A stretch of 64,000 nt of DNA from Cordia subcordata (GCA_028554755.1 JAPTOF010000005.1:951501-1015500); one strand, 5' to 3'. Positions 1 to 11,938 are shown, numbered from the stretch's first letter. Made by a program: numbers and translations. The notes: generated by a model not told the origin, from the letters alone.

Positions 1-830
1 CCATAAATTCGTTGCTAGCAGGCGTCATCTCACTATCACACTCCTCATAAAAGGTAGGCACAAATGGAGAAGACAACAGGGACTAAATGGATTTCAGGTC
101 ATGTATGCATAAATGCTCAGGGGATATGTGTACCTTAGACTTCCTAAATGTAGACTCGAAATGCAAATAAGTGCTATGATCATGAGACTCAACCTTCAAA
201 TGTGCGGAATGTGTGGGATAAGGAGAAAGAAAAGGTTCACGTGACTTAATGGAAGATGTTGAAAGCTTAGGAGTAGGGGTGCTATTTCCTCTAAAACATA
301 TCCATAAGAATCATCAAGAACCAAACTATCATTAAGCTCATCCTCATCCTCCTATATGATGTTATCTCTCCATTGACCTCTCTTTCTAAATTCCTTTACA
401 AAACACCATCATTTTCACCCTTATTGCTCTTATCTCTAGGTTCCTCTCGTATCTACTCAACCCAGTCTAAATGTATCTCAAAACTTTCAACCATTAGTTG
501 TTCACTCTCAATCTCTCTCTTTAAGCACTCACCTAGATAGTCAACTTGTTGCATCATGCTATCTAGCCTCTCTTGATCAGATTAGAGGAATGATTGTAGA
601 TATGCAATCTTTTCATCATAACTTAAGGATAACCTAGAAGAAGAGGGCTCAACCGAGTGAGAATGGTAAACATCTTGACAGGGAGCACCATAAGCACAAC
701 CATTATAAAACTCAAAAGAAGTTTGGGTAAGAAATGACAGTGCAAGAGATCGACTTTCAAAACAATGAGGTGAAAAATATGAAGAGTCATCTTGATCCCA
801 ATATGCAGATATGAATTTTTCTTTTATTAA
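1..830 (-). pseudogene. Broken ORF of the non-autonomous Athila-like family
   Basis: No long open frame survives, but the minus strand aligns by eye with the ORF of element F: the region with the acidic block around DELNDxLVLDDS and the stretch ending EEVVPY can be followed, with stops and indels. It contains no recognisable gag capsid, protease or RT motif. The function is unknown; in F the same ORF begins with zinc knuckles, which here would lie nearer 830. The homology is seen; a gag-like RNA-binding role is inference from F. Confidence 0.65.
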
Positions 831-920
831 TCAAAATAAAGAAAACATGTAAAGAAATGATAAAACAACACGTAACAAGCTAAGACACACAAAAACTAAG
901 AAACCAAACAAACGTTGCCT

Positions 921-937
921 CCCCGGCAACAATGCCA
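921..937 (-). other. Primer binding site, tRNA-Asp type (element 1)
   Basis: On the minus strand the sequence reads TGGCATTGTTGCCGGGG. This is complementary to the 3' end of plant tRNA-Asp with two mismatches (ideal TGGCGCCGTTGCCGGGG). It lies six bases after the LTR end ATCA, the same spacing as in A, B, F and G. tRNA-Asp priming is known for Athila-type elements. Confidence 0.85.
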
Positions 938-943
938 AGAACT

Positions 944-2624
944 TGATCGCTATTCGTGAGCAAAAGCCTAAATAGCCCGTAAGCGCACGGGTCATGTGTA
1001 ATACAGTGTGTGCTAGTGTGGGGTCAAATCCATGGGGAGGCCTAACGTGTATGGTGTTTTAAGCTAAGTGCGTCCTAAAGAGCTATGTGTTGGGGTCCTA
1101 ACTACAATCTTTTTGGTATTTTTGGTTTGAGGGGAGCTCGGAAAAGATAAATCTAAGCTTTAGGCAAGAAAATAAAAAGGCGGTATGTGTGTGATGGGGG
1201 AATCAAGCAATATAAGGGAGTCAAACATTGGGAATGGGGACTAGGGTGATTTTGTCTTGTAAATGGGTGATTACTATTTCTTGTTAGGGTAACTTGATGG
1301 ATTATACTTGGGTTGCTCTAGTCTATACCTCCAATTAGCCTTCTAATTGTTCCCTAAGCCACAGTGTGGGTTTGTCCCTAGGTGACGACTCTTAGAGGCA
1401 TGGCGTGGTCTTTATGACTTAGGAATTAGGGCTACCTAATAGGATTCTAGGTGATTTAGATCGATCTAACCCTAGCACTTAGTCTTCTAATTAGTTCCCC
1501 AATCTAACCCTAGGACTCAATACGAGTCCGTCCTTAAGTGTCATCTACATAGCAGTATGGCGTGGTCCTTATGAACCTAGGAAGTTAGGGTGGACTAATT
1601 AATCTTCATAAGTGAACTAAGGTCAACTAAACCTAACCGGACTTCTATTGACTGGATTTAAAGCTAAAGGGACTTAACCTAGGCTAGTTACTAAGTGTGC
1701 ACCATTGATCGCATCACAATAGTGAAAATTGACATTGAAGTGCAAAGCAAACACATCAAGGGCATGGCATTCAAGAATACACTGACGTATTCTACTACTA
1801 AATACATAGACATGCTTAGATTACGCCAATTTAAGCAAAAGCACCCAACATGTATGCAATAGAAGCTATTTATGCTATTAAATATGCAAACACATACATA
1901 GACATGTATATAAGCATACCCACTTCATGTAATCACCATACAAGCACATAGACATGCTAGCATAATGATTTAGAAATGGTTAACAACAAAATAGACTTCA
2001 ATATACATACGCTACATCATTGAGGCATTTCTACAAACACGTAGACATGAATGTGAATTTGCCTATCAAAACCGTAAGTACAAGCATCTATATATATAAA
2101 TCCATCAAATACCCATAATAATAATGTACTAATCATCCATAATACAAGAGTAAATCACCCTACATAGCTCTAATGAAACATACATTAACTTAGGATAAAA
2201 GAGAGACAAAGAAGCTGCCCTTTTATCCAACACCATATCTTTACAATCCAAGAGCTATACCCAAATCCTTGTGTTTGATCCTTTTAGAGGCTTGATTCCA
2301 AAGTGCTTTTGTGTATGGAAGAGTGTGTAAGAGGTGAGGATGAGAGGATTAGGGTTTTGGGAGATGGGTGTGAAAGAATATGACTTGTTCTTCTAGAAAA
2401 TGGCCAAAAACGAGCTTATATTGCCAATTTCTGCGACTATCCGAACACTTAACCGAAGCACCGGTACCAAGCGGCCTCAATTTTTGTAGTAGAAGCTTTC
2501 TCTCCATTTTTGGTGGAATAGTGAGCCGGTGCACCGATACTCTGAAGCCAGTGCTCTGGTAGTGCCTATTTGCTCTCTTTTGACTTCATTTTAGCTCCGT
2601 TTTGCTTCCGGTTTCTTTGGTCTT
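944..2624 (-). repeat. LTR of element 1, truncated by the CACTA insertion
   Basis: Its minus-strand end is ATCA, followed by the primer site. It aligns along most of its length with solo LTR E, and between about 2300 and 2624 with 39270-39640 of element C. It contains several copies of CATGTCTATGTGTTTG-like motifs (seen on the plus strand as ACATAGACATG, about 1805-2050) and one degenerate TTAGCTTTAAATCC hairpin near 1661-1680. The only open frames of 60 residues here are chance ORFs on both strands (2349-2562). Confidence 0.85.
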
Positions 2625-3335
2625 CACTGCAAAAAAAACAACCGCAGGCGATGGAAAAAATCTGTAGCCATTTGGTGACAGAATAGCGATGGTAGAGTGA
2701 CAATAAATCAAAAAGGAGAAGTTCCGTTGCCACTACGTCGCCAAACTATGTGTCCGTCGCCCAACTGTCGCAGAAAACATGGCGATGGACGAACTTCGTC
2801 ACCAATTGGGGACGAAATAGTGACAGCATAACAACAATAAACCAAAAAAGGGAAATTTCTGTAGCCAATCCGTCCCCAATTTACATTTCTGTCGCCAATC
2901 CGTTGCCAACTGGCTACTGATTAGCAATTGAAATATTCATTAAATTTGCTAATGACCATAAATCTTGTATATTTTCTTTAATGAAATCAACTTCAAGGAT
3001 ATAGATGCTTATATTGTGTGAAAAAAAAATTATATCATGTGAAAACCAAATAATATTAACCCATTCATTGATAGAAAGCCTTTTTCCTATATTAGTAGTT
3101 TGAATAGTAACGTATTCAATCAATGTATCTTTGCGAATAAAACATCAAGCAATTGTAAGGTGAAAATATATTATTTTCTACAAGATTAAGGCTTGAAACT
3201 AAGTATACAACAAAAACTAATAGATCGATGTTGATTTAGGTACAAATTTTAATTTTATCTTCTTATGCCATTGCCAATTGGCTACGGAATAGCGACGGAC
3301 GTAAATAGTTTGCGACGGATTGGTGATAGAGTTTA
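2625..3335 (+). repeat. CACTA terminal repeat and subterminal repeat array
   Basis: After the CACTG end, degenerate units related to CGTCGCCAATCCGTTGCCAA and its inverse GGCGACGGA recur at about 2640-2935 and again at 3268-3335. In known CACTA elements subterminal arrays bind the element-encoded TNPA-like protein. The two blocks are separated by about 330 bases of unrelated AT-rich sequence (2935-3267) with no repeat units, which may be an insertion. Confidence 0.75.
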
Positions 3336-4577
3336 GTTTTTATTTTGATTTTTAAATTTTATTTTTAATTTAGCAAGTTAAAGTTTTATATTTTAAATAT
3401 TTGAAATTTTAATTCCTTAGTTTTTAGATATTCAATTTTTTAACTTGAACATTTTTCACATATGATTAACAATTCTTTAATTAATTAATAAGTAAAATAA
3501 TAATTTTTACATATAATATATATTATAAATATTTAAATATTATTTTTTTCAATTTCATATATAAAAAATTTAAAATTATATCAACAGTAAAAAAATTTTA
3601 TCTATACCTTTTAGGAATTTTTCTATTTATTCCCTTTAGTGTGTATATCATGAGAATCTTTGCTTTCTGTTAAAATGTGAAAAATGTATCTAATACGATT
3701 TATGCTCTATTTGTTATAATCTTATTTTAAGATGTTTATCATATTGAAATAGAAAAAAAAAATTATAAATTTAAGACATCTTATCGCGGATCCTTTAAAG
3801 TTTTAAAACAAATCATACTTTAATTTATCAATTTATCCTATCTTATTTTTATCATTATAAAATAAATGGCGCATATAATAATATATTTTAAATTTTATAA
3901 AGTATCTTTAAATTTCAATAAAACATCCATCTTAAAATAAAATTATTATAAACACACTATTACTCATGGCCACACATATCAATAGTCAGCGATGTCCTGT
4001 TCAGGTGATGTTTCCAAAGCCATCACACGTTCAAGATACGTTAAATAAAATATATTTAAATTTATATATATCGTGCATAAATATTATTTTTATCATGATA
4101 AAATAATAAACAAGACCAAATATCATGATATTCAATGTATAATTAATCAAAGAAATTAAATTTTATAAAATAATATGGTTTTAATGTATAAATTAATTCA
4201 ATATATTAAAAAGATAAAGTTTTTTAGAAAAAATTGGTGCTCGTTGTTGAGGTATGTGAAATGTTAATTTTCTTACATACACAAGTTGATTATGTAGAAG
4301 CATTTAAAGCATAAAAAAGTAAATAAAAAAGGACTAAGTGCTACTAGCTTTCCCTTGAAATCTGTACACACAATTAGATAGAACTATGAGCTTTCGTTTG
4401 GAGTTTGAACTAAGACATGACTAGGCAGAAACAATTTCAAAGTCTTTCAGCCATGTCTTTTCTCTTTCAACCCACATTAAGTACCTTAGCTACACTGTGT
4501 GACCTCCTTTCTCCTCCATTTTTCCTCTGCTAAAGATGAAGCTTGTTGCTGCTGACTGCCGACGATAAAGCTTGCTG
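3336..4577. other. AT-rich CACTA interior without recognised genes
   Basis: Very AT-rich sequence (long runs of A, T and TA) between the subterminal repeats and the tandem repeat. I see no ORF with recognisable content. The minus-strand frame 4486-4713 is only the translation of the tandem repeat next door. Confidence 0.5.
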
Positions 4578-4809
4578 CTGCAGGTTGCTGATGCCGACAA
4601 GTGAGTTTTTTTTCCCATGGTTCAAGAAATAAAAAACTGCAGGCTGCTGACGCCGACGAGTTTTTTTCCCCTGGTTCATGAAATAAAAAACTGCAGGCTG
4701 CGGACGCCGACAAGTCAGTTTTTTTTCCCCTGGTTCATGAAATAAAAAAACTACAAGCTGCTGATGCCGACAAGTGGGTTTTTTTTTCCCTGGTTCGTGA
4801 TATAAAAAA
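4578..4809 (+). repeat. Four-unit tandem repeat, units 54-60 bp
   Basis: Units start at 4578, 4637, 4691 and 4751 (lengths 59, 54, 60, 59). Each begins CTGCAGGCTGCTGA or a variant, continues GCCGACAAGT, then a T run, CCCCTGGTTCATGA and a final A run. Length differences come from the T and A runs and a 5-base loss in unit 2. It is followed at about 4811-4960 by GC-richer sequence with CGTGTC-type words that I cannot assign. Confidence 0.9.
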
Positions 4810-5056
4810 CTGCATGTGTCCCCTGCGTATCCCCACGTGTCGGTCGCGTGTCAGGACATGTCAAAAAATAAAAAATGAAATTAAATTAATGGGCATGTGT
4901 CTGACACTAGATGCACGCCATCTGCGAAGTGTCCGTGCTTCTTAGGATATATATGTATATAGTTTTTGCATTATCTACAAGCCAAAGCCTAGTTAAAAAT
5001 ACAAAGAAAATGTTGAATCTGTTACTAAGTGTGAATCTGAGAATGAGCCTTCTACA

Positions 5057-5266
5057 TTAAAAAATACAAAGAAAAGGTTGCATTATCTTGATCGCGTCCT
5101 GTATAGCCAGGATGATATCCTGCATCCTTGGCCTGGAATAGCTGCGTTGTTCAACACGTTGAATTGCAACTTCTGCTATCCTCCATACAGAATCCATTTT
5201 GACACTCCCTGCTAGTCTAGGATCTATAATGCTAAAAAGATCTCCTTTACAAACCATTGACCTTGC
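5057..5266 (-). pseudogene. Captured exon fragment of an LRR receptor-like kinase
   Basis: The minus-strand frame encodes the C-terminal part (subdomain XI region) of a plant receptor kinase of the type of Arabidopsis At1g67720: KGDLFSIIDPRLAGSVK, then ESVWR-like DSVWRIAEVAIQRVEQ, then RPRMQDIILAIQDAIKI. The invariant late-kinase R of RPRM is present. The exon begins at 5266 directly after an intact-looking 3' splice site (TTCTTTTGTAG on the minus strand), so the capture kept intron sequence and was at DNA level. The frame ends at 5057, past the conserved block. It has no catalytic core, so no kinase activity is possible. It lies antisense to the transposase gene inside the CACTA element. Confidence 0.8.
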
Positions 5267-6689
5267 CTACAAAAGAATATCCCAGTGATGGTTTTAGTGA
5301 TTAATTTATTGTTTCCAAGTAAACCAGATTTATTGTTCAACTTACGCTTGTAATAGGCCAATAATGCCCAACTTTAATTTTTTTAAAGTTATAAAAATAT
5401 CAAGTAAATAATAGAATAAGTGACAATTATTTTATTTTATTTCAATCATAGTTCCTAGCTGGTTAGTTTATTTTTATCTTGAACATATTCTTTTGGTAGA
5501 TAGCCCCTTTGCTTGACAGAGAGATCTTTCTAAAACTTATTATTATCAAGTTAGCTAATGAACAAGTGACAATCATTCAAATAGAATCATAGTTTTAGCC
5601 GATGGGTTATCATGTTTCTTAACATGTTCTTTTCCATGAAAATCCCTTTGCTTGTCAGGAACTTTGTCCTGCTATCCTAAAGGCTTTTGACCCCTTAATA
5701 GAAAAAGAATAGAAATTATGGGAATCTACAAATCTTGTATTCTGTCCCTGCATGGTTTGAAGGAATGAAGTCCCCATTCAATATTGGCCCCTCATTTGGT
5801 ATCATATGACTAAACAAAGGAATAGTTCTTTTGCTCCTGAAGTTCAACTTTTTGTTTACTTGTTCTTTTGAAAGTTTTTGGTATTACAGAACCTATTATT
5901 CATCTGGCATTCAGCTTTTCTAGATTAGAACCCGTTACTCATCATGCATTCTGCTTTTCTAGATTAGCATGTACATTAAATACGAGTGAAATTGCAAGGT
6001 GTAGTCGCTGCAGAAAGTTGTGTGCATCCTTGCTTTATATTTTCTTGAATGCAAGAACCCAAACTCCTTTGATTAGACAAACAACTATTCTGCTGGTCAT
6101 GAATAGACTTGCTCTAAATTTTAGTCTTCAAAATGGTAAAGTTGATATATTACATTATATAGTAGCCTAAAATTACATGCTTATTAACATCTGGTTAATG
6201 GACATTGTGCACCATTCCATGCTTCTCTTTGAGATTCTTATTGAAATTATATACTACAATTGCTAATTATTTTAAAATATTGATAAGAAAGGAGAAGCAG
6301 ACAAATTTAAGTTGACGATGATAATTATGCCTATGTCGGCTGCAAATAAAAGCTTATATTAATGGTAATAAATTTTCTTACATGATTGAATTTATATTAT
6401 TGAGGTCTTTTTCATGCCTGTCTCCTTTTTCTTTTTTCTTTTTCCTCTTATTTTGTCGAAATTGCTTACACTTTACTGTTTCCACTACTTGTTGCAACAT
6501 TCTAGTAAACATGTGACGCTTTATGTCTTATTTGAGATTGTTAGTTTGTATAAATAGATTGGTGTGGTCAAGTTCCAAGATGAAAGCATGCGTTGAGGGA
6601 TCTATTCATGCAAGCTAGTTTTAGTCAATGAAAATTGAACCATTACAATTAATTATTAATTTCTACTATGGAATACAGAGTTTTTAACA
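5267..6689. other. CACTA interior, no recognised gene
   Basis: The first part probably continues the captured kinase intron (minus strand). A 100-residue plus frame at 5868-6170 has no recognisable domain; it contains a short imperfect duplication around CATTCxGCTTTTCTAGATTAG (about 5900-5968). The rest is AT-rich and probably includes the promoter and 5' leader of the transposase gene, but I see no clear TATA box to choose. Confidence 0.45.
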
Positions 6690-9600
6690 ATGTATCCCAA
6701 CCGTGAATGGAAGTATAATCAGTTAACACATGACAAAAAAGAACTTAGTGAACATTTTGTTAGGGGTGTATACGAATTTGTTGCTTTTTCAAGTAATCAA
6801 CGGTATTTCATGGATGGAGATAAAATTAGATGCCCTTGTACAAAATGTAAGAATCGTAAGTTTTGGGCCAAAGACACTGTTTGTCTTCATCTTATGAAGT
6901 GGGGTTTCGTTGAACATTATCACCAATGGACTTCTCACGGAGAGAACATACAAAACAATGAGATGAACAATAAGCATAATTTTGAAGATGCTCATGTTAG
7001 GTTTGATGAAGAAAATACTTATAGGAGAAAGGTATTTGAAGCTGCTGGTCCAGAGTTTATGATAAATAATGAACCTAGTGAAGCACCAAATTGGGAATCA
7101 CAACATTTTTATAACCTATTGAAGGCTGCTAATGAGCCATTGTGGACTAGTTGCAAGAAACATACTCGCTTGTTTGCTGTGTCTCTTTTGATGAATATTA
7201 AGTCTGAGAAGAACATAACCAAACATGCTTTCAATTGAATGATTGAAGCATTTTGAGAAATGTTACCAGAAGATCATAATTTGCTTGAAAATTTTTACAG
7301 ATTGAAATAGGAAATGGCTCCTCTAGGATTGGGATAGGAGAAAATAGATGTATGTGCCAATGGCTGCACATTGTTTTTCAAAGATAGAAGCAAATTAGAT
7401 TGTTGTCCTCGTTGTCTCCATCCACGATTAAAGCCTTCAGAGGTTGGTAAAAAGCAAGGTAAACCTATATCGTACAAATAATTGAGATGGTTACTACTAA
7501 TTCCAAGGTTGAAGAGACTATACCTTTCAGATGCAACAGCTGAACATATGTAATGGCACATGAAACACAAAGCAGATAATGGAAAGATATGTCATCCATC
7601 TGATGGTGAGGCATGGAAACACTTTGATAGAACACATCCTGAATTTGCTACTGAACCGAGGAATGTTCGCCTTCGACTTTGCTCAGACAGATTTAGTCCT
7701 TTTGGCACTAATTCTCAACCTTATTCTTGTTGGTCGGTTATCGTCACACCGTATAATCTGCCACCTTGGTTGTGTACAAAAAATCTAGTGACATTTCTAA
7801 CACTTGTTATCCCAGGCCCAAAAAGTCCCGGTAAGAATATTGATATATTCTTAGAACCTTTAATAGACGAGTTGATAACATTATGGGAAGTTGGAGTGCC
7901 TTGTTATGATGTGTCATCGAAACACAATTTTCAAATGAGAGTAGCTTTAATGTGGACGATTAACAACTTCCTAGCACTTGGCATGTTGGCTGGTTAGAGT
8001 ACACATGGAAGGTTATCATGCCCTTATTGCATGGAGAATTCTAAGGCTTTTTAGTTGATTGCAGGAAGAAAGACATGCTTCTTTGATTGTCATCGACAGT
8101 TCTTACCACAAGGAAGCTCGTTAAGGCGAGACAAGAAACATTTCTTGAAGGGTAAGGTGCAGAAATCTAATCCTCCACCAATATTAGATGGTGATCAGAT
8201 ATGGCAAAGTGTGATGAATTACCCAAGAGTAAATGAGTTGCTAGGAAATAAAATAAATGGCTTTGGTGATTGGCATAATTGGACCAAGCGAAGAATATTT
8301 TGGGGTTTGCCTTATTGGCATTCACACCTCTTACGTCATAATCTTGACGTCATGCATATAGAGGAAAAACTTTTTTGATAACATTATTAACACAGTGATG
8401 GATGTGAAAGGCAAGACAAAAGATAATGTCAATGTAAGAAAAGATATTGAGAATTTTTGTGATCGACCTGAATTATGCATTGAGAAGACATCTAGTGGTG
8501 GTTTTTCCATGAAAATGGGTGTTTACACACTCCCAGTTGCGAGTAAAAAAGGAGTTCTTGAATGGGTGCGGGATTTACGACTTCCAGATGCCTACGCATC
8601 CAATTTAGCGAGGTGTGTTGACATGAATGATTTGAAGTTGGCACATTTGAAGAGCCATGATTGCCATGTTTTCATGGAAAGGTTATTACCTATTACTTTT
8701 CGTGAGTTACTACCTAAACATGTTTGGGAAGCTTTCACTGAAATAAGTTTGTTTTTCAAAAATATTTGTCGTACAACTCTCCAAAAACATGAATTGGAAA
8801 AGATGCAAGGAAATATTGCCACCTCTATATTTAATTTGGAGAAGATATTACCTCCAGCATTCTTTGATTCCATGGATCATTTTCCAATCCATTTGGTGTA
8901 TGAGACACTTTGTGGTGGTCCTATACAGTATAGATGGATGTACCATTTTGAGAGGTAATTGTTACTTTTAACTCGTTAACACATGTTGCCTTAACATGGA
9001 ATGGAAAAACTCATTTTCTTTGTCCATCTTATATAGGTTTTTACATCTTCTCAAAGTGAGAGTCAGGAAAAAAGCATGCATTGAGGGATCTATATGTGAG
9101 GCATATATTGTTCTTGAAACATCGACATTTTGTTCATATTATTTTGAGCAGCATGTGCAAACTAAAGCAAGAAATATAGGTCAAATTGAGCATAATTTGG
9201 ATGTGGACTACCCTGAAGGATGTTCATCCATATTTATTGGGTCGGGATGTCTATTAAGGGAGGAACGTTATCGTCACTTGGAGGATCAAGAGTTGAGTGT
9301 AGCATGCTTATACGTGTTGATTGCGAAGAGGTTTCTCCTTATATTGAGTAAGGTCACAACTTGTATTCCACAGTTTTATGTTGTTGTTAATTACACTTTA
9401 ATAAAATACAAACATGCATATGTGTAGGATATTTTGAGATCATCTTCTCAAGGATGAACCTACATTGACCGAAGCACAAATTCAATACAATATAGAAAAT
9501 ATTTTCCTGAAATGGTTACACGACCATGTAAGTGTATACCATATATATCCTCTAACAATATTGAATGTATTAATACTTAATAATGCATAACCATTTATTG

Positions 9601-10362
9601 AAGCCAACTTTCATATATAATTGGCAGCTAGCAAGTAATAATAATTTGGATGAGCGCATACAATATCTTGCTATGGGACCGAGTAAAAAGGTACGCACCT
9701 AGACCAAGTATTTGGTCAACGGGTATAGGTTCCACACTTTGGCATACGGGTCATCCAAGTCTACAATGAATAGTGGAGTGTTTGTCAAAGTGACGTATGA
9801 TGGCAATAGTGAGGAGGATGATTATTATGGTGTGTTGAATGACATTATTGAGTTAGAGTATCATAATGGCCCATTACAACATACCAGAGTTGTTCCTTTC
9901 AAGTGTGATTGGTACGATTCAAAAAAGAATAGAGGTCTGAAAATACACACTAAGTATCAACTAATTGATATAAATGTGAAGAAGAGATTCCCAAAGTACG
10001 AACCTTTTGTGTTGGCTTCACAGGCACAACAAGTTTACTACTGTAGTTATCCTAGGAGTAAGAGAGACAAAGTAGATTGGTAGGCTATATGCAAGATGAA
10101 ACCAAGAAACTACTATGATGTATCTCGGGTTAATGATAAAGTAAGTGATCAACACCTTGCATTCTAGATAGATGAGATGGAGGTGCCGTTCGTACTCCTG
10201 AATGATGAAGAGGTGCCTCAACATTGTCACGAGTTAGGTGAAAATATTGGTGTGCTTATAAATGTTGTAGAAGACGCAGATGATTCCGAAGTTGAGTAAG
10301 ATGAATGTGGAAATGAATCTGATCCTGATATAGAATTTGAAGATGATGAATTATCTGATTAA
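6690..10362 (+). pseudogene. TNP2-like CACTA transposase, broken
   Basis: The order matches plant CACTA transposases: an N-terminal transposase-associated domain (6690-7238, with DGDKIRCPCTKCKN and later HLMKWGF), the TNP2 catalytic region (about 7480-8380, with HPSDGEAWKHFD, NLPPWLC, VIPGPKSPGKNID and LWEVGVPCYDV), DUF4218 (8395-8958, ending YRWMYHFER), a short region after an apparent intron (9030-9350) and DUF4216 (9712-10083), then an acidic tail to the stop at 10360-10362. It would excise and reinsert CACTA elements in the nucleus. It is dead: stop codons at 7236, several more before 7560, a TGG to TAG change ending the 7560-7997 frame, a frameshift in a T run near 8373, and a stop after W near 10081. 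Many stops look like C-to-T or G-to-A changes. Confidence 0.9.
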
Positions 10363-10498
10363 CAAGTAGTGTGGTATGCTATATGAACATGTTAATGATT
10401 ACTTGTAATATTATTTCTTCTTAATTTTTAATACACTATTGGTTCTTATTTATTTTGTAATATGTATAATTAAATGTGTTTTTTTTCTTAATGTAGAG

Positions 10499-11455
10499 AT
10501 GCCGCCCCATAAAAACAAAGGCAAGGGCAAGCATATGGTCAGACGTGCTTGCCCATCCATGCCACAACATCCTCCTCATCTGTCATCAGCATCTTCAGCA
10601 GCAGAATTAAGCCATGGCCACACTACTAACACAGCAACACCACTATCATCTAATACACGTGATGACTCTCTTGTATCTAGTGATTCGTATGGCAAATCAC
10701 GACACTTTGATAACATGCGCATTAGTAGTGGTGTTCAGTCTTTCGAGGTGACAGAATCGTCTTCACATAGTGATCAACTTCCAGAGACTGATGCACTCAC
10801 AGACACGGATTGACAGACATGGGGTTTTCAATCATTACAGGAGTATAATACTTGGCTACGCGACCAACGAATACATCTTTGGTTTTATGACGGGGGGTAA
10901 GATCTTATGGAGTTTTATACATTTTCATATGTGATATAATTCTTTTGTCAACATTCACTTATAACTTAATGTTGCTAGGTTTGTACCGTATAATGCTGCT
11001 TCTCACTTGTTAGAGGTTATGACTGCTAGATACATTGAGCCATGGATTTCATGGGGAGAAATTCCATCTCATGTGAAGGATGCTTGGTTTATTGCATTTA
11101 AGGTATGTACTAGTTAATTATATACGTTTATTTATCCATATATACATATACTTTTCTTAATTAAGTTGAAATATGATTCTAGAGAAAGTACAAGTGGTAC
11201 CCTTACAATGAAGCTGAAATGGTCAATCAATTCAATGTACATGTTGCCTTGCGATTAAAAGACATTTTCGGTAAAGCCTAAAGCAAGAAACGAAAACCAA
11301 ATTTTATAGAGGATGAAGTATGGGAAGAATTGCTTGCGAGATGGCAAGATCCAAATTGGCTAAAGCAATCTATACAAAACAAGCTAAAAGGGCCAAAAAC
11401 ACCGCCATGCATAATTCTGGCCTTATCCCATACCACAAGCAAAAGAGGCTAGAGG
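10499..11455 (+). pseudogene. CACTA second protein (Ptta/En-Spm-like), broken
   Basis: Starts at ATG 10499 just after a TGTAG acceptor-like site. The N-terminal part is basic then Ser/His-rich (MPPHKNKGKGKHMVRR). After a TGA at 10811 the frame still reads QEYNTWLRDQRIHLW. An exon at about 10979-11102 reads ISWGEIPSHVKDAWF between AG and GT splice sites, and a further exon from about 11183 reads KYKWYPYNEAEMVNQF, with a stop at 11279 and a frameshift before the donor at 11455-11460. The order resembles plant transposase-family (PF03004-type) proteins, which are thought to bind CACTA ends. The assignment to the family is by pattern; the decay is seen directly. Confidence 0.7.
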
Positions 11456-11938
11456 TAAGTCTTAATTAATGAGCATTTACATTTTACATTGACTTTTGTT
11501 TGTTGCCTGGTAAAGGAGTTTTGGTAGTGCTAATTTCATATGTAGTTAGGGTAATATGGGTGTATTTGAATGTGGAAGAAATAGAGAAAATATAGGGAGG
11601 AGAGAAAGACAGAGACAGAGGGTATAGCCTCTTCTTCTCTCTGTTTCTTGCTTTTATCATTTTTTGTGTCTATTTTTCTGGAATTGTTTTTGAATTTCCA
11701 CTCTTTAATGTCAAATAGGCCAAAGTGTTAGCAAGCTTGTAGTCCAGTCTTAAATTGCTTAATGCTTTCAAAACAAATGTTTCACATTATACTGCTATGG
11801 GATTTCATTTGGAGTCTGAATTGCTCAGGGAATTAAATGGGTTTATATTCTTATGAGTCATGTTGGTATTGCATCTATTTTACAACTAAGTTTCTAGTAC
11901 CTTTCTGTTGTCACTAATATAATTAAGCTCTAGCGCTG
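11456..11938 (+). other. Probable intron and unassigned CACTA tail
   Basis: Begins with GTAAGT after the last recognisable exon of the second CACTA gene. I see no further exon, no subterminal repeats and no clear inverted terminus. The sequence ends at the border with an LTR fragment. Confidence 0.4.

Larger units (their letters stand above)
1..2624 (-). mobile_element. Element 1: non-autonomous Athila-like gypsy element, partial
   Basis: Read on the minus strand this is an LTR, a tRNA-Asp type primer site and the start of an internal region that runs off the left edge of the window. The internal part is clearly the same at nucleotide level as 46590-47210 of element F, so it belongs to the family with a single polymerase-free ORF. 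Its LTR matches solo LTR E (61102-63196) and the LTR pieces of element C. The LTR is cut at 2624 by the CACTA end, and I do not find the missing 5' part of this LTR on the far side of the CACTA element in the expected orientation, so a later rearrangement or deletion is likely. Confidence 0.85.
2625..11938 (+). mobile_element. CACTA (En/Spm) DNA transposon, degraded
   Basis: The left end begins CACTGCAAAAAAAAC, a one-base variant of the usual CACTA start, followed by subterminal GTCGCCAAT-type repeats typical of this superfamily. Inside are remains of the two usual genes on the plus strand: a TNP2-like transposase (6690-10362) and a Ptta/En-Spm-type second protein (10499-11455). No matching inverted right end (ending in CAGTG or TAGTG after a T/G-rich run) is convincing; a weak candidate is GTTTTGGTAGTG near 11518-11529. 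The right limit given here is where an LTR fragment starts, so the element is probably truncated there. It sits inside the LTR of element 1. Confidence 0.85.

Noticed and set aside
2349..2562. Overlapping 60-residue ORFs on both strands
   Set aside because: They lie inside the LTR of element 1 and also appear, broken, in the homologous LTR of C; no coding signal.
4486..4713. Ser/Ala-rich minus-strand ORF with internal repeats
   Set aside because: It is the translation of the 54-60 bp tandem repeat; the periodicity comes from the DNA repeat.
4578..4809. CRISPR-like spaced repeats
   Set aside because: Units are directly adjacent and differ mainly in homopolymer length; no repeat-spacer pattern, and the context is plant DNA.
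11512..11529. Right end of the CACTA element at GTTTTGGTAGTG
   Set aside because: Only a short match, no subterminal repeats in front of it, and it falls just after a splice donor of the second gene; kept only as a weak candidate.
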